Positions 1 through 8,871 of a DNA stretch of 64,000 bases are shown in pieces. Source of the DNA: Maribacter sp. GTDB taxonomy: Bacteria > Bacteroidota > Bacteroidia > Flavobacteriales > Flavobacteriaceae. The notes under the pieces are model-generated. The model was not told where the DNA came from. It saw only the letters and a program-made list of their open reading frames with translations, and did no database searches. A program made the translations under genes and the position numbers. Position 1 is the stretch's first letter; each line of letters opens with the position of its first letter. The DNA is taken from NCBI GenBank assembly GCA_002749285.1, contig PDPR01000014.1:99727-163726 (forward strand), written 5' to 3'.

Positions 1-1572
1 ATCCTGACCGTACTATTCATCGGTGCATTGATCGCCGCTTGCCAAGGGAAACAAAAGAAACAGATCCAATTTCCACCAACCGATCTGGCCCAAGGGAATT
101 TGATCCCAAAACCTTTGAAGGTGATTCCCACGAACAAGGCTTTCGGCCTAGACCGTTATACGGCCATCTACACTAGCCAAAGCGATGCCGCATTTGAGGA
201 AGTAGGTCTATTTTTAGCCGATAAGATCAAAAGCAAGATCAATTTGGATGTCCCTGTAAACGAAAAAGGAGCCCTACCTATTGAGCGCGTTATTTACATT
301 AATCAATCGGACAGTCTTGAACTGAACGCTCCCGAAGCCTATGATCTCTATATCACCCAAGATTCGATCATCTTGAACTCCAACACCGCCGAAGGTGCCT
401 TCAGGGGAATACAGACGTTACGACAGGTCATTCCCGAACAGAGTAATGACACTCTGGCCGAGCAGCCTATATGGCCAATACCTTCAGGCAAGATCATCGA
501 TAATCCGACTTTTGGATTTCGTGGGTCCATGCTCGATGTGGCCCGTCATTTTTTCAGCGTATCCGATGTAAAGAAATATATCGACATTTTAGCATACTAC
601 AAAATCAATGTATTGCATTTGCACTTGACCGATGACCAAGGCTGGCGTATCGAGATCAAGTCATGGCCAAAATTGACCGAAGTCGGTGGAAGTACTGAAG
701 TCGGTGGCGAATCCGGTGGTTTTTACACTCAGGAAGATTACAAGGAAATTGTCGCCTATGCCAAAAAACGCCATATAACCATTATCCCTGAAGTAGATAT
801 GCCCGGGCACACCAATGCGGCATCGGTCGCCTATCCGTTTTTAAATGGTAATGGGAAAACCCCCAAACCCTACGAAGGCACCAATGTAGGTTTTAGCACC
901 TTTGATACCAGAAAAGATACGGTATATGCTTTTATCGATGATGTAATACGTGAGATCTCAGCCATTACCCCTGGCCCTTATTTCCATATTGGGGGGGACG
1001 AAAGCCATGTTACCAAAGAAAACGATTATATCTATTTTGTGGAAAAAGTAAGTAAAATCATACAAAAATATAATAAGCAAATGATAGGATGGGATGAAAT
1101 CGCCTCTGCCGATGTAGGCCCCAATTCAATTTCACAATACTGGTCAAATGGGGACAATGCCAAGAAAGCGGTCAAGAGGGGAATGAAACTTATACTCTCA
1201 CCTGCCAAAAAAACTTATTTGGATATGCAATACGATACACTCTCCGAATATGGGCTGCATTGGGCCGCATATATTCCAGTTGATTCCGCCTATGTGTGGA
1301 CACCCGAGGAATATGAGGGGATACCCATGGAGAATATCCTAGGTGTAGAGGCACCCTTATGGTCAGAGACCATTAGTGACATCAATGGACTGGAGTACCT
1401 GGCCTTTCCACGGATGATCGGTTATTCCGAACTCAGTTGGAGTTCCAAGGAAAATCGCGATTGGGAAGACTACAAGGTACGTTTGGCCAATCAGGCCTCC
1501 TATCTAGAACGTATGAATGTCAAGTATTATGCGTCCCCTTTAATAGATTGGGGAAAAACCGAAAAACACTAA
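1..1572 (+). CDS. GH20 beta-N-acetylhexosaminidase lipoprotein, 5' end cut by window edge
   Basis: Exo-beta-N-acetylglucosaminidase of glycoside hydrolase family 20, expected at the cell envelope acting on chitin or N-glycan oligosaccharides. The frame is open from base 1 and begins inside a lipoprotein signal peptide ending in the lipobox LIAAC, so the true start lies upstream. A GH20b-type N-terminal domain precedes the TIM barrel, which shows HLTDDQGWRIEIKSWP and the HIGGDESH motif. The catalytic Asp-Glu pair is encoded at 997-1002. The first ATG-like codon in the window (TTG at 28) is not the start. The S10 peptidase follows 41 bp downstream on the same strand. Family assignment is firm; substrate is inferred. 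Confidence 0.93.
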   Translation: MLTVLFIGALIAACQGKQKKQIQFPPTDLAQGNLIPKPLKVIPTNKAFGLDRYTAIYTSQSDAAFEEVGLFLADKIKSKINLDVPVNEKGALPIERVIYINQSDSLELNAPEAYDLYITQDSIILNSNTAEGAFRGIQTLRQVIPEQSNDTLAEQPIWPIPSGKIIDNPTFGFRGSMLDVARHFFSVSDVKKYIDILAYYKINVLHLHLTDDQGWRIEIKSWPKLTEVGGSTEVGGESGGFYTQEDYKEIVAYAKKRHITIIPEVDMPGHTNAASVAYPFLNGNGKTPKPYEGTNVGFSTFDTRKDTVYAFIDDVIREISAITPGPYFHIGGDESHVTKENDYIYFVEKVSKIIQKYNKQMIGWDEIASADVGPNSISQYWSNGDNAKKAVKRGMKLILSPAKKTYLDMQYDTLSEYGLHWAAYIPVDSAYVWTPEEYEGIPMENILGVEAPLWSETISDINGLEYLAFPRMIGYSELSWSSKENRDWEDYKVRLANQASYLERMNVKYYASPLIDWGKTEKH

Positions 1573-1613
1573 TACCCTTTAGCCGATCCCGAAACCAATA
1601 AAACCACTATAAA

Positions 1614-3119
1614 ATGAAAAGAGCCCTATTGGCCTTCCTCCTTGTGGGAACGATGGCAATTGCCCAAAAAGCAAATGACACTGTTCCCAAGGCGGGGATT
1701 TCAAAAACAATGCAAAGCGTCAACATCAATGGTGAAACCATTTATTTGACCGCACAGGCTGGTACTTTTGAGGTCAGGGACGAGAACAACGAGCCTATTG
1801 CCTTAATGGGGCATACATATTACACAAAAGGTAAGGACAAACGTTCACCGGGCTCTAGGAAAAGACCCATTGTATTCGCCTACAATGGCGGCCCTGGGTC
1901 TTCATCCTTTTGGCTTCATATGGGGGCTCTTGGCCCAAAGCGAATCGTCACTAACGACCCTGTAGCAACACCTGCCGCACCTTACAAGATAATAAACAAC
2001 GACTATTCTATTTTGGATGTTGCGGATTTGGTCATGATAGACCCGGTAGGTACTGGACTCAGTACACCTGTCGGTAAGGCGAAATTCAAGGATTTTTGGG
2101 GCGTAGACCAAGATATTCGGAGTTTATCCCTGTTCATTACCCAGTTTTTAATAGCACATGACAGAATGAACAGCCCAAAATATCTTTTGGGGGAAAGTTA
2201 TGGTACTTTTAGGAATGCCGGGGTTATGAACAAGCTTCTGGGCCAAGGCATTGCTATGAACGGGGTGATAATGGTCTCTGCTGTTTTTGACCTAAGGACA
2301 TTACTATTCCCGCCAAATGATGACCTGCCGTACATTGTACATCTACCTACCTATGCGGCCACGGCTTGGTACCATGATAAAGTTGCCGACAAACCGGCGG
2401 ATGTCTACCAGTTTTTAGATGAAATCCGTAGTTTTACAGAAAATGAATATACCCCTGCCCTATTCAAGGGAAATCAACTGCCTCTTGATGAAAAGCAAGA
2501 AATAGCCTCTAAATTGGCTACTTATACCGGTACATCCGAAGCTTTTTGGCTAAAAGCCGAGCTCAGGGTCACGGCCAGTGAATTTTTCGCGGAATTTTTA
2601 AGGGACAAAGGGGAGATCGTTGGTCGTTTAGATTCCAGGTTCACAGGTATAAACCAAGATCTTTTGGCACAGGAAGGAAGTCACGATCCACAAAGTACCG
2701 CCATTTCGCCAGCATACATTACCGGTTTTCTAGATTACCTCCACAGGACACTCAAAGTGGACAAAAACCTCACCTACACCATTACCGCTTCACGTCGTAA
2801 AGGTTTTAAGTGGGATTGGTCCCATGTAGGGAATAATCGATGGGGCACCCAAGCAGCCATAAACACGGGAATAGACATGGCCGAAGCACTTTCAAAAGAC
2901 CCCAACATGAAAGTCCTGGTATTAAATGGCATTTATGACCTTGCCACGGTTTTCTATGGCGTTGAACATAGCATAAACCATTTGGACCTTACCAAAGAGG
3001 CCAAGGAGAACATCATCATGAAATATTATGAATCGGGACATATGATGTACATACATGAGCCCTCGTTGGTAAAGTTCAAAAACGATATTTCTGAATTCAT
3101 AAAAGCGACATCCAACTAA
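1614..3119 (+). CDS. Secreted S10-family serine carboxypeptidase
   Basis: Serine carboxypeptidase of MEROPS family S10, expected in the periplasm or outside the cell, removing C-terminal residues from peptides. The N-terminal 18 residues form a signal peptide ending AIAQ. The oxyanion motif NGGPGSSSFW lies near residue 91. The catalytic triad is readable: Ser195 in GESYG, Asp442 in NGIYDLAT and His476 in SGHMMY. Length (501 aa) fits bacterial S10 enzymes. The ATG at 1614 gives an immediate signal peptide. It sits 41 bp after the hexosaminidase and may be co-transcribed with it. Physiological substrate unknown. Confidence 0.92.
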   Translation: MKRALLAFLLVGTMAIAQKANDTVPKAGISKTMQSVNINGETIYLTAQAGTFEVRDENNEPIALMGHTYYTKGKDKRSPGSRKRPIVFAYNGGPGSSSFWLHMGALGPKRIVTNDPVATPAAPYKIINNDYSILDVADLVMIDPVGTGLSTPVGKAKFKDFWGVDQDIRSLSLFITQFLIAHDRMNSPKYLLGESYGTFRNAGVMNKLLGQGIAMNGVIMVSAVFDLRTLLFPPNDDLPYIVHLPTYAATAWYHDKVADKPADVYQFLDEIRSFTENEYTPALFKGNQLPLDEKQEIASKLATYTGTSEAFWLKAELRVTASEFFAEFLRDKGEIVGRLDSRFTGINQDLLAQEGSHDPQSTAISPAYITGFLDYLHRTLKVDKNLTYTITASRRKGFKWDWSHVGNNRWGTQAAINTGIDMAEALSKDPNMKVLVLNGIYDLATVFYGVEHSINHLDLTKEAKENIIMKYYESGHMMYIHEPSLVKFKNDISEFIKATSN

Positions 3120-3126
3120 AAAAGAA

Positions 3127-3228
3127 ATGAACGGGCCTTTTGGGCAATTACGGTATCTTTTCTTGTTTATTGTTTTTTATACCTATTTACGGGCCCAAGG
3201 GGTCGGGAAAGTCCTAGGGGATATCTGA
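3127..3228 (+). pseudogene. Orphan signal-peptide reading frame, probable stump of a lost secreted protein
   Basis: Seven bases after the carboxypeptidase stop, an ATG opens a 33-codon frame. It encodes a short polar start, a hydrophobic run (LFLFIVFYTY) and a flavobacterial-style cleavage site LRAQG, then stops at TGA 3226-3228 after a few more residues. This is what remains when a secreted-protein gene loses everything after its signal peptide. The junction coincides with the left edge of an AT-rich islet, so the gene may have been truncated by that insertion (inference). A genuine 33-aa secreted peptide is the alternative. Confidence 0.45.
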
Positions 3229-3497
3229 AATCGGATATTGATTTAGGAACCTATCCCTATAATGGATAGATTTAGTGTGTATGTTGATGATTGCCAACTA
3301 GATATGTCTTATTTTTGAAATTAATCCCGAAAAACTTTTAAATTACTGTTTTCCAGTTATTTACTTGTTTTGAATATCCGTTATAGGGATACGTCCGTTG
3401 ATTTATATTAAACCGTTGTGTACCATATCAATACAGAACTAGAAAATTATTCCTTGCAACAAAAGAAAAATAACAAGTCTTTATCAGAAAAGATACG
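3229..3497. other. AT-rich intergenic stretch at the left side of the accessory islet
   Basis: No coding frame is recognisable. A -7-type box TATTTTTG lies at 3310-3317 with a TTG at 3291-3293 (16-bp spacer). It could drive the gene at 3498 with a leader of about 175 nt. Base composition drops here relative to the upstream genes. Confidence 0.4.
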
Positions 3498-4898
3498 ATG
3501 ATTAAAAACAAATTGATATTTACCATACTTATTCTGCTCATATGTAAATCTATTTTTGGGCAAACAAAGCCCGAAATAAATATAAAATTCTCGAAACTTT
3601 ATGCCACCTACGAATTTGTCCAAAAGCTATCAAGCAAATATCCTGATAACCTTTACAAGAAAACATTCTATGAATCAAAATACAATACTGAAAAATACAA
3701 TGGTTTAATCAAACGTTTTGACACCTTAAAGATTTACGAAACCTATGAATTTCAAGGATATCCGGTTGAACAAAAAATACCGGGCATAACCACCAACTTC
3801 ATAAAAAAGAACCTTATTTCAAATCAGGACCTGAAAGATTTTAAAAAGCAGACTTTTGGAATAGTTCCAGGTTCGGAATTATTGGGTTTTTGCGAAATAT
3901 TGGAAAGCTTTGAACCTGTTTATGATGAATTGATATATCTGAAGAACAAGTACAAGTTTAGCGAAAAGGTCGAGCAGCTTTCAAAATATATAACCAGTTC
4001 ACATACAGCCGGTTTCTTTCAATCAGGATTAGATTTTTACGGAACGGAATGGGACTTTTCGATCCCATTTGAAATAGCCATAGTTCCTTCCTTGAGCCAA
4101 CGTGGATTTACGGCCACAACATTTTTGAACATTGCAGTCAGCGAAATGCAATTGGACTTTGAATCCTATGATGTCCTGCTAAGCGTATTGATGCACGAAA
4201 TTTATCATATACTTTATGACGAACAACCTTTGGAAACCAAGCTAAATCTAAAAAAGTGGTTCAATGAAAACGATTCTAAAAATTCACAATATGCATTTTT
4301 GCTATTGAACGAAGTTTTGGCAACTGCACTAGGCAACGGATTTGTTTTTGAACAATTGAAGGGGAAATTAGATGAAGAAGATTGGTACTACAACAAGTAT
4401 ATCAACGAAATGGCAAAAAAAATCTATCCTACAGTTAAACAATACTTAACCGAAAAAAGAGTTTTGGACAAGGATTTTGTTGACAAGTATATTTCAATCT
4501 ACGACAGGGATTTTCAACAGTGGCGAAATGAATTGGACAACATTTTGACTTATCGTTATATAATAGCGGACAATCCCAAACATTTTGATTTCTTCTTGAA
4601 AAATTATCCAAGAACAAGTGTGTCATATATGAACGATGAACTCACGCCACAAGGATTGGAACGTATGAAAGAAAGACCATTGACAAAGATTGTTCTCGTT
4701 TCAAATGAAAACCCGGAGAAGTTGAAGATGGTCAAAGACGTTTTTCCCGAATTAAAAAATTGGAGTTATGACCCAAACAGGGAATTTGTACATATCGAAA
4801 ACCTTAATGACAAAACCAAACTCATAATCGTTAACGCAATAGAACAGGAAACCTTCCGATTATTGGAGAAAACCTTTGAGAATAGAAAAATTGAATAA
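3498..4898 (+). CDS. Secreted HEXXH-motif protein, putative zinc metallopeptidase, family not recognised
   Basis: A 466-aa protein with a signal peptide (hydrophobic 6-20, SIFGQ cleavage region) and a zinc-peptidase core. HEIYH is at residues 233-237 and NEVLATALGN begins at 271, so Glu272, 35 residues later, could be a gluzincin-type third ligand. The rest is rich in Lys, Tyr and Phe and matches no family I know. The gene is markedly more AT-rich than its neighbours and opens an islet with the frameshifted gene at 4905 and the DinB-like gene. Catalytic activity is inferred from the motif alone. Confidence 0.6.
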   Translation: MIKNKLIFTILILLICKSIFGQTKPEINIKFSKLYATYEFVQKLSSKYPDNLYKKTFYESKYNTEKYNGLIKRFDTLKIYETYEFQGYPVEQKIPGITTNFIKKNLISNQDLKDFKKQTFGIVPGSELLGFCEILESFEPVYDELIYLKNKYKFSEKVEQLSKYITSSHTAGFFQSGLDFYGTEWDFSIPFEIAIVPSLSQRGFTATTFLNIAVSEMQLDFESYDVLLSVLMHEIYHILYDEQPLETKLNLKKWFNENDSKNSQYAFLLLNEVLATALGNGFVFEQLKGKLDEEDWYYNKYINEMAKKIYPTVKQYLTEKRVLDKDFVDKYISIYDRDFQQWRNELDNILTYRYIIADNPKHFDFFLKNYPRTSVSYMNDELTPQGLERMKERPLTKIVLVSNENPEKLKMVKDVFPELKNWSYDPNREFVHIENLNDKTKLIIVNAIEQETFRLLEKTFENRKIE

Positions 4899-4904
4899 AC
4901 CTCT

Positions 4905-5487
4905 ATGGACTTAAAGTCCATAGATTTAACTATTTTTGAGACCAATGAAATTATCGAAAGACTCAAAAACGAAATTACGGAAACCGGCTATTCCGAATAT
5001 TTGAAAATTGAATTGAAAAACAGACTTTTGGGAGAACACAGTGAAAGTATCGTTGATAAAGTTTTGGAGCATTTCAAGATTAAGGTTTATGACCCAACAC
5101 AAAAAGAAATACAACGAACAAGCCTATATACAAAGTCCACAGAACAATGCGGAAAATCATACTGGAACATCAAGGGACCTTGAACCGGCAAAAATCCATA
5201 AAAAAATTCCTGTCTGGTTCAACAAACCAAATCAGAAAAACAGTCAGATCTTCATAAAATATATGAAATTACGGGAACAAAAAACACCTGTTACGTTTTT
5301 TGAACTCGAAAAAGCTTGTGAAAGGATTAAAGACTTTAGAAGTAGTTACCAAGCAATGAAAACAATCAGCGAAAGGAACAATGCAATGGTCTTTGATGAA
5401 GTTGGTCGAACAATATCACTTCGGGAACCTGGAAAAGGTCTTATGGAAAAAGAATACGAACGGTATTCAAGAAGAAACAGCGAATAA
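4905..5487 (+). pseudogene. Frameshifted unknown gene (about 193 aa when repaired)
   Basis: Two overlapping reading frames look like the halves of one protein. The first runs from ATG 4905 and carries a helical, charged N-terminal part with SIVDKVLEHFKIKVYDPTQ. The second carries IPVWFNKPNQKNSQIFIKYM and a winged-helix-like C-terminal region. Removing one A from the A5 run at 5101-5105 joins them into a continuous frame ending at 5487, with a polar linker between. Possible explanations are a real frameshift mutation, a homopolymer sequencing error or +1 recoding. It begins 6 bp after the HEXXH gene, so the two are probably co-transcribed. I do not recognise the family. Confidence 0.5.
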
Positions 5488-5582
5488 AACACCTCTCCAT
5501 AAACAACCATCATCCATAAGCTCCAAAAAAAGGGATTTTATCCAAGTGCCGCACACAATATCAACCAAGAAAAACGCCATAA

Positions 5583-6050
5583 ATGACCAAAAGTGAACAA
5601 TTGGCAAGTCGCCTTCGGGAAGTAATCCTGGACGGAACCTGGATTGCGAACACAAATTTCAAAGACCAACTGGAAAACCTGGACTGGAAGATCGCGACTG
5701 AAAAAGTCCAACCCCTGAACACTATTTCCGTTTTGGCCCAACATATCCATTACTACATTGATGGGACAAGAAACGCACTCACCAACGGGAAACTTGAAAT
5801 CAGCGACAAATACAGCTTTGATCTTCCGCTCATTGGATCACAGACCGAATGGGAAGGGTTTCAAAAGAAATTTTGGGACGATACGGAAAAACTTGCCGGA
5901 ATGATAGAAAAAATGTCCGAAGAACAACTTAATGAAAAATTCGTTGACGAAAAATATGGAAGTCATTCACGAAACATTGACGGAATGATAGAACACAGCT
6001 ACTACCATTTAGGACAGATCGTATTGATCAAAAAGATTGTTGACAAATAA
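5583..6050 (+). CDS. DinB/YfiT-like four-helix protein
   Basis: A 155-aa protein of the DinB-like metalloenzyme superfamily: four amphipathic helices with histidines placed as in metal-binding members (HIHYYIDG near residue 57 and HSYYHLGQ near residue 139). Family members include thiol transferases and many of unknown function; no substrate can be assigned. It is the last gene of the AT-rich islet and ends 112 bp before a strong inverted repeat. Start chosen at the ATG preceding the conserved first helix. Confidence 0.75.
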   Translation: MTKSEQLASRLREVILDGTWIANTNFKDQLENLDWKIATEKVQPLNTISVLAQHIHYYIDGTRNALTNGKLEISDKYSFDLPLIGSQTEWEGFQKKFWDDTEKLAGMIEKMSEEQLNEKFVDEKYGSHSRNIDGMIEHSYYHLGQIVLIKKIVDK

Positions 6051-6162
6051 ATCTACCCTAGACAGAGTTCAGCCTACACCCTCAAAAACCTTTTTCATTT
6101 CGAGGCAAGCCTTGGAGCCAAACCTTTTTGGCCATCACCCAACGATTAAAAAAGCACATAAC

Positions 6163-6204
6163 GGATAATGGCAGGATCTTTTGTAAAGGTTCATGCCATT
6201 ATCC
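6163..6204. terminator. Bidirectional terminator-like hairpin
   Basis: GGATAATGGCA (6163-6173) pairs perfectly with TGCCATTATCC (6194-6204). The loop can extend the stem through G-U pairs (GGATCTTT with AAAGGTTC). It lies between convergent genes and closes the islet on the right. T-rich sequence follows on the plus strand. Confidence 0.7.
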
Positions 6205-6224
6205 TATTTTATATATGAGGTTGT

Positions 6225-6647
6225 TTATTCCTCCTCCTTCGGGGTTTCCCCGGATTTTTTTACAAAATCAGTGATTCCGTTCTCCTGTAGAATATTGTAC
6301 CACCGGATCACCTTTTTAATATCACTAGGGTACACCTTATCCTCATCATAATCCGGCAATACCCCAAAAAAGTATTCCTCCAGTTTAAGTTTATCCTCTT
6401 TATGCCCTACAGAGGTTTTACCGCCTTCCTCTTTCTCCCATATTTTTTGGAACACCTCACCCAAGGGCACCTCCTCTTCCAATGTATAAATAGCAATTTC
6501 CGACAAAACACTCACATTACTATGCGCACTAATGGTGATACGTTTCTTATCCAACAATGATTCGGCCACGAATCCTGATCGGGTCTGGGTCAATAAACGA
6601 TAAAGTCCAGGTCTCCCCCCTATCGACAAAATTTTATCTAAACTCAT
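6225..6647 (-). CDS. DUF5606 domain-containing protein
   Basis: A 140-aa cytoplasmic protein of the Bacteroidota-specific DUF5606 family, recognisable by the N-terminal MSLDKILSIGGRPGLYRL and a following barrel-like segment. The C-terminal part is helical and acidic, ending in a Glu-rich tail. Function unknown. It lies 56 bp downstream of def on the same strand and is probably transcribed with ruvX-def. Confidence 0.85.
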   Translation of the reverse strand: MSLDKILSIGGRPGLYRLLTQTRSGFVAESLLDKKRITISAHSNVSVLSEIAIYTLEEEVPLGEVFQKIWEKEEGGKTSVGHKEDKLKLEEYFFGVLPDYDEDKVYPSDIKKVIRWYNILQENGITDFVKKSGETPKEEE

Positions 6648-6703
6648 TCCTTAAAAAATTTCAATTGCAAAGATGCTATAATTACCCAAATAACCGCGTT
6701 AAA

Positions 6704-7294
6704 TTATCTTGCTTTTTTCATGTTCGGAAATCGCATGCGGTAATCCACTTCTATTTTACCCTTGGATATATTGGCCAATCGGCTTTTCAACAAGCGTTTT
6801 TTCAAAGAAGATAATTTATCGGTAAACAATATACCCTCTATATGGTCATACTCGTGTTGGATGATACGGGCCAATATGCCGTCATAAGTTTCCGTATGCT
6901 CCTTAAAATCCCCATCACGATACGTAATCGTAATCGTATCCTTTCTGGAAACATCCTCCCTAACATCCGGAATACTGAGACAACCCTCATTAAAGACCCA
7001 ATCCTTGCCTGTTTCCTCCTCTATTTCAGCATTGATAAATACCTTCTTGAACCCCTCAATGGCCTTTCGCTCCACTTCGGATAGACCGTTATCTTCTGCA
7101 AAAGGGGTCGAATCGACTATAAAAAGCCGCAAAGGCAACCCTATCTGTGGGGCGGCCAACCCCACTCCACTCGCATTGTACATGGTCTCCCACATATTAT
7201 CGATCAACTCATCCAGTTTGGGGAAATCCTTTTCGATTTCCTTTCCTACTTTACGTAACACGGGATCGCCATAGGCGACAATAGGTAGTACCAT
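6704..7294 (-). CDS. def: Peptide deformylase
   Basis: Removes the N-formyl group from nascent proteins at the ribosome, using a metal ion. All three family motifs are present: GVGLAAPQIG (43-52), EGCLSIP (Cys105 as metal ligand) and HEYDH (147-151, two His ligands and catalytic Glu). Length of 196 aa is typical. Its ATG abuts the ruvX stop codon with no intervening bases, which implies an operon ruvX-def-DUF5606 and probably coupled translation. Confidence 0.97.
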   Translation of the reverse strand: MVLPIVAYGDPVLRKVGKEIEKDFPKLDELIDNMWETMYNASGVGLAAPQIGLPLRLFIVDSTPFAEDNGLSEVERKAIEGFKKVFINAEIEEETGKDWVFNEGCLSIPDVREDVSRKDTITITYRDGDFKEHTETYDGILARIIQHEYDHIEGILFTDKLSSLKKRLLKSRLANISKGKIEVDYRMRFPNMKKAR

Positions 7295-7711
7295 TTATTT
7301 TCTATTTATATAAGCCTGTAATATCAGGGTTGCACTTATTTCATCGATCAACGCTTTATTCCTGCGTTTTTTTTTCTTTATCCCTCCATCGATCATGGAT
7401 TGAAATGCCATTTTCGAGGTAAAACGCTCATCTTGCCTTTCAATCGGGATATCGGGAAACGTCCTACCCAAATGCTTTAGGAAAGGAGTTATAAGTTCCT
7501 CTGCCCGGGAGGGTGTATAATCCATCTGTTTTGGCTCCCCTACGATAAAACGTTCTACATTCTCCCCTGCAACATACCTCTTTAAAAAACCAACAAGCTC
7601 CGGGGTGTTCACAGTCGTAAGTCCCGAGGCAATGATCTGCAATTCATCCGTAATTGCAATCCCAGTGCGTTTTTTCCCATAGTCCAAAGCAACGATCCTA
7701 CCCAATTCCAA
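7295..7711 (-). CDS. ruvX: RuvX/YqgF putative pre-16S rRNA nuclease (Holliday junction resolvase-like)
   Basis: RNase H-fold protein implicated in 16S rRNA 5'-end maturation. It begins with the catalytic strand IVALDYGKKRTGIA (Asp10 with this start) and contains FIVGEPKQ and DERFTS motifs. The open frame extends far upstream, but no ATG precedes the RNase H strand and the extension would run into the dapD promoter. I therefore choose TTG at 7711, giving 138 aa, the usual size. A second TTG four codons upstream is possible. It is divergent from dapD. Confidence 0.88.
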   Translation of the reverse strand: MELGRIVALDYGKKRTGIAITDELQIIASGLTTVNTPELVGFLKRYVAGENVERFIVGEPKQMDYTPSRAEELITPFLKHLGRTFPDIPIERQDERFTSKMAFQSMIDGGIKKKKRRNKALIDEISATLILQAYINRK

Positions 7712-7782
7712 TGTTTTTGGCAAAAATAAACCATAAATTGTTATAACTATAAAAACACGGGACCAATTAAGGTTTCTCCCCT

Positions 7783-7790
7783 TATATTTG
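7783..7790 (+). promoter_or_regulatory. -7 box of the dapD promoter
   Basis: TATATTTG matches the Bacteroidota TAnnTTTG box and ends 21 bp before the dapD ATG. Transcription would start near 7797, giving a leader of about 15 nt. This also argues against the TTG at 7788 as the dapD start. Confidence 0.65.
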
Positions 7791-7811
7791 TCGAAATTCC
7801 AAGAAGGTAAG

Positions 7812-8627
7812 ATGACGGAACTTAGACAGACTATAGAAAAAGCATGGGAAAACAGGGAGCTATTAAAGGAAGCCACTACCAAAAAAGCCATTAGGGAGGT
7901 AATCGATTTATTGGATTTGGGCAAACTGCGTTGTGCCGAACCAAATGAAAATGGTTGGCAGATCAATGAATGGGTGAAAAAAGGAGTCGTTCTGTATTTC
8001 CCCATTCAAAAAATGGAAACCCTGGAAGCGGGTATTTTCGAATACCATGACAAGATCCCATTGAAAAAGGGTTATAAGGAAAAAGGCATCCGTGTTGTTC
8101 CCCATGCGGTGGCAAGGCATGGCTCATACATTTCCCCTGGCACGATACTCATGCCCAGTTATGTGAACATAGGCGCCTATGTCGACGAAGGCACCATGGT
8201 CGACACATGGTCCACCGTTGGCAGCTGTGCCCAGATCGGCAAGAATGTGCATTTAAGTGGTGGCGTTGGTATTGGAGGCGTACTTGAACCCTTACAGGCC
8301 GCTCCTGTAATTATTGGGGATGGTGCCTTTATTGGTTCCCGTTGCATTGTTGTAGAAGGCGTCCGGGTAGAAAAAGAAGCCGTTTTAGGCGCGAATGTAG
8401 TTTTGACCATGAGTACGAAAATCATAGATGCGACTGGTGGCAGACCTGTAGAAACAAAAGGTGTTGTCCCCGCCCGGTCCGTAGTGATCCCTGGGAGCTA
8501 TACCAAAAAATTCCCCGCAGGGGATTTTCAGGTACCCTGTGCATTGATCATAGGTAAAAGAAAGGAAAGCACCGATAAAAAGACATCATTGAACGATGCG
8601 CTCCGCGAGTACGGTGTAGCGGTTTAG
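7812..8627 (+). CDS. dapD: 2,3,4,5-tetrahydropyridine-2,6-dicarboxylate N-succinyltransferase
   Basis: Cytoplasmic enzyme of the succinylase branch of diaminopimelate/lysine biosynthesis, using succinyl-CoA. The N-terminal helical domain is followed by a left-handed beta-helix built of hexapeptide repeats (GAYVDEGTMVDTWSTVGSCAQIG). The start at ATG 7812 gives MTELRQTIEKAWENR, the usual N-terminus, with AAGAAGGTAAG as a likely ribosome-binding stretch. At 271 aa it is full length. lysA, a later pathway step, lies 20 kb away in the same window. Confidence 0.96.
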   Translation: MTELRQTIEKAWENRELLKEATTKKAIREVIDLLDLGKLRCAEPNENGWQINEWVKKGVVLYFPIQKMETLEAGIFEYHDKIPLKKGYKEKGIRVVPHAVARHGSYISPGTILMPSYVNIGAYVDEGTMVDTWSTVGSCAQIGKNVHLSGGVGIGGVLEPLQAAPVIIGDGAFIGSRCIVVEGVRVEKEAVLGANVVLTMSTKIIDATGGRPVETKGVVPARSVVIPGSYTKKFPAGDFQVPCALIIGKRKESTDKKTSLNDALREYGVAV

Positions 8628-8654
8628 TACCGCCCAAAACATAACACAATAAAG

Positions 8655-8681
8655 ACCCTTACTTAAAAAAGTAGGGTTTTT
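8655..8681 (+). terminator. Rho-independent terminator after dapD
   Basis: ACCCTTACTT and AAGTAGGGT form a stem with one bulged base, separated by four A residues and followed by five T residues, 27 bp after the dapD stop. Confidence 0.8.
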
Positions 8682-8736
8682 GCTCTTTTGGTTGTTGATA
8701 AATAAATCGTTTATACAAATTCGATGAATAATAAGG

Positions 8737-8760
8737 ACACACATAACAAAGTGTGTTTTT
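8737..8760 (+). terminator. Second, weaker hairpin with T run
   Basis: ACACAC and GTGTGT form a 6-bp stem around an 8-nt loop, followed by TTTTT. It may be a backup terminator for dapD. Confidence 0.4.
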
Positions 8761-8871
8761 GTACTTGTTTTCGATTTTTGTAGGAATTTTAAGTGTCATG
8801 CATACTATTTTCCTTTTTTTTCTGTTAATAAAAGACACCTATTGGCCTAACCACCCAATGAAATCGAGCCT

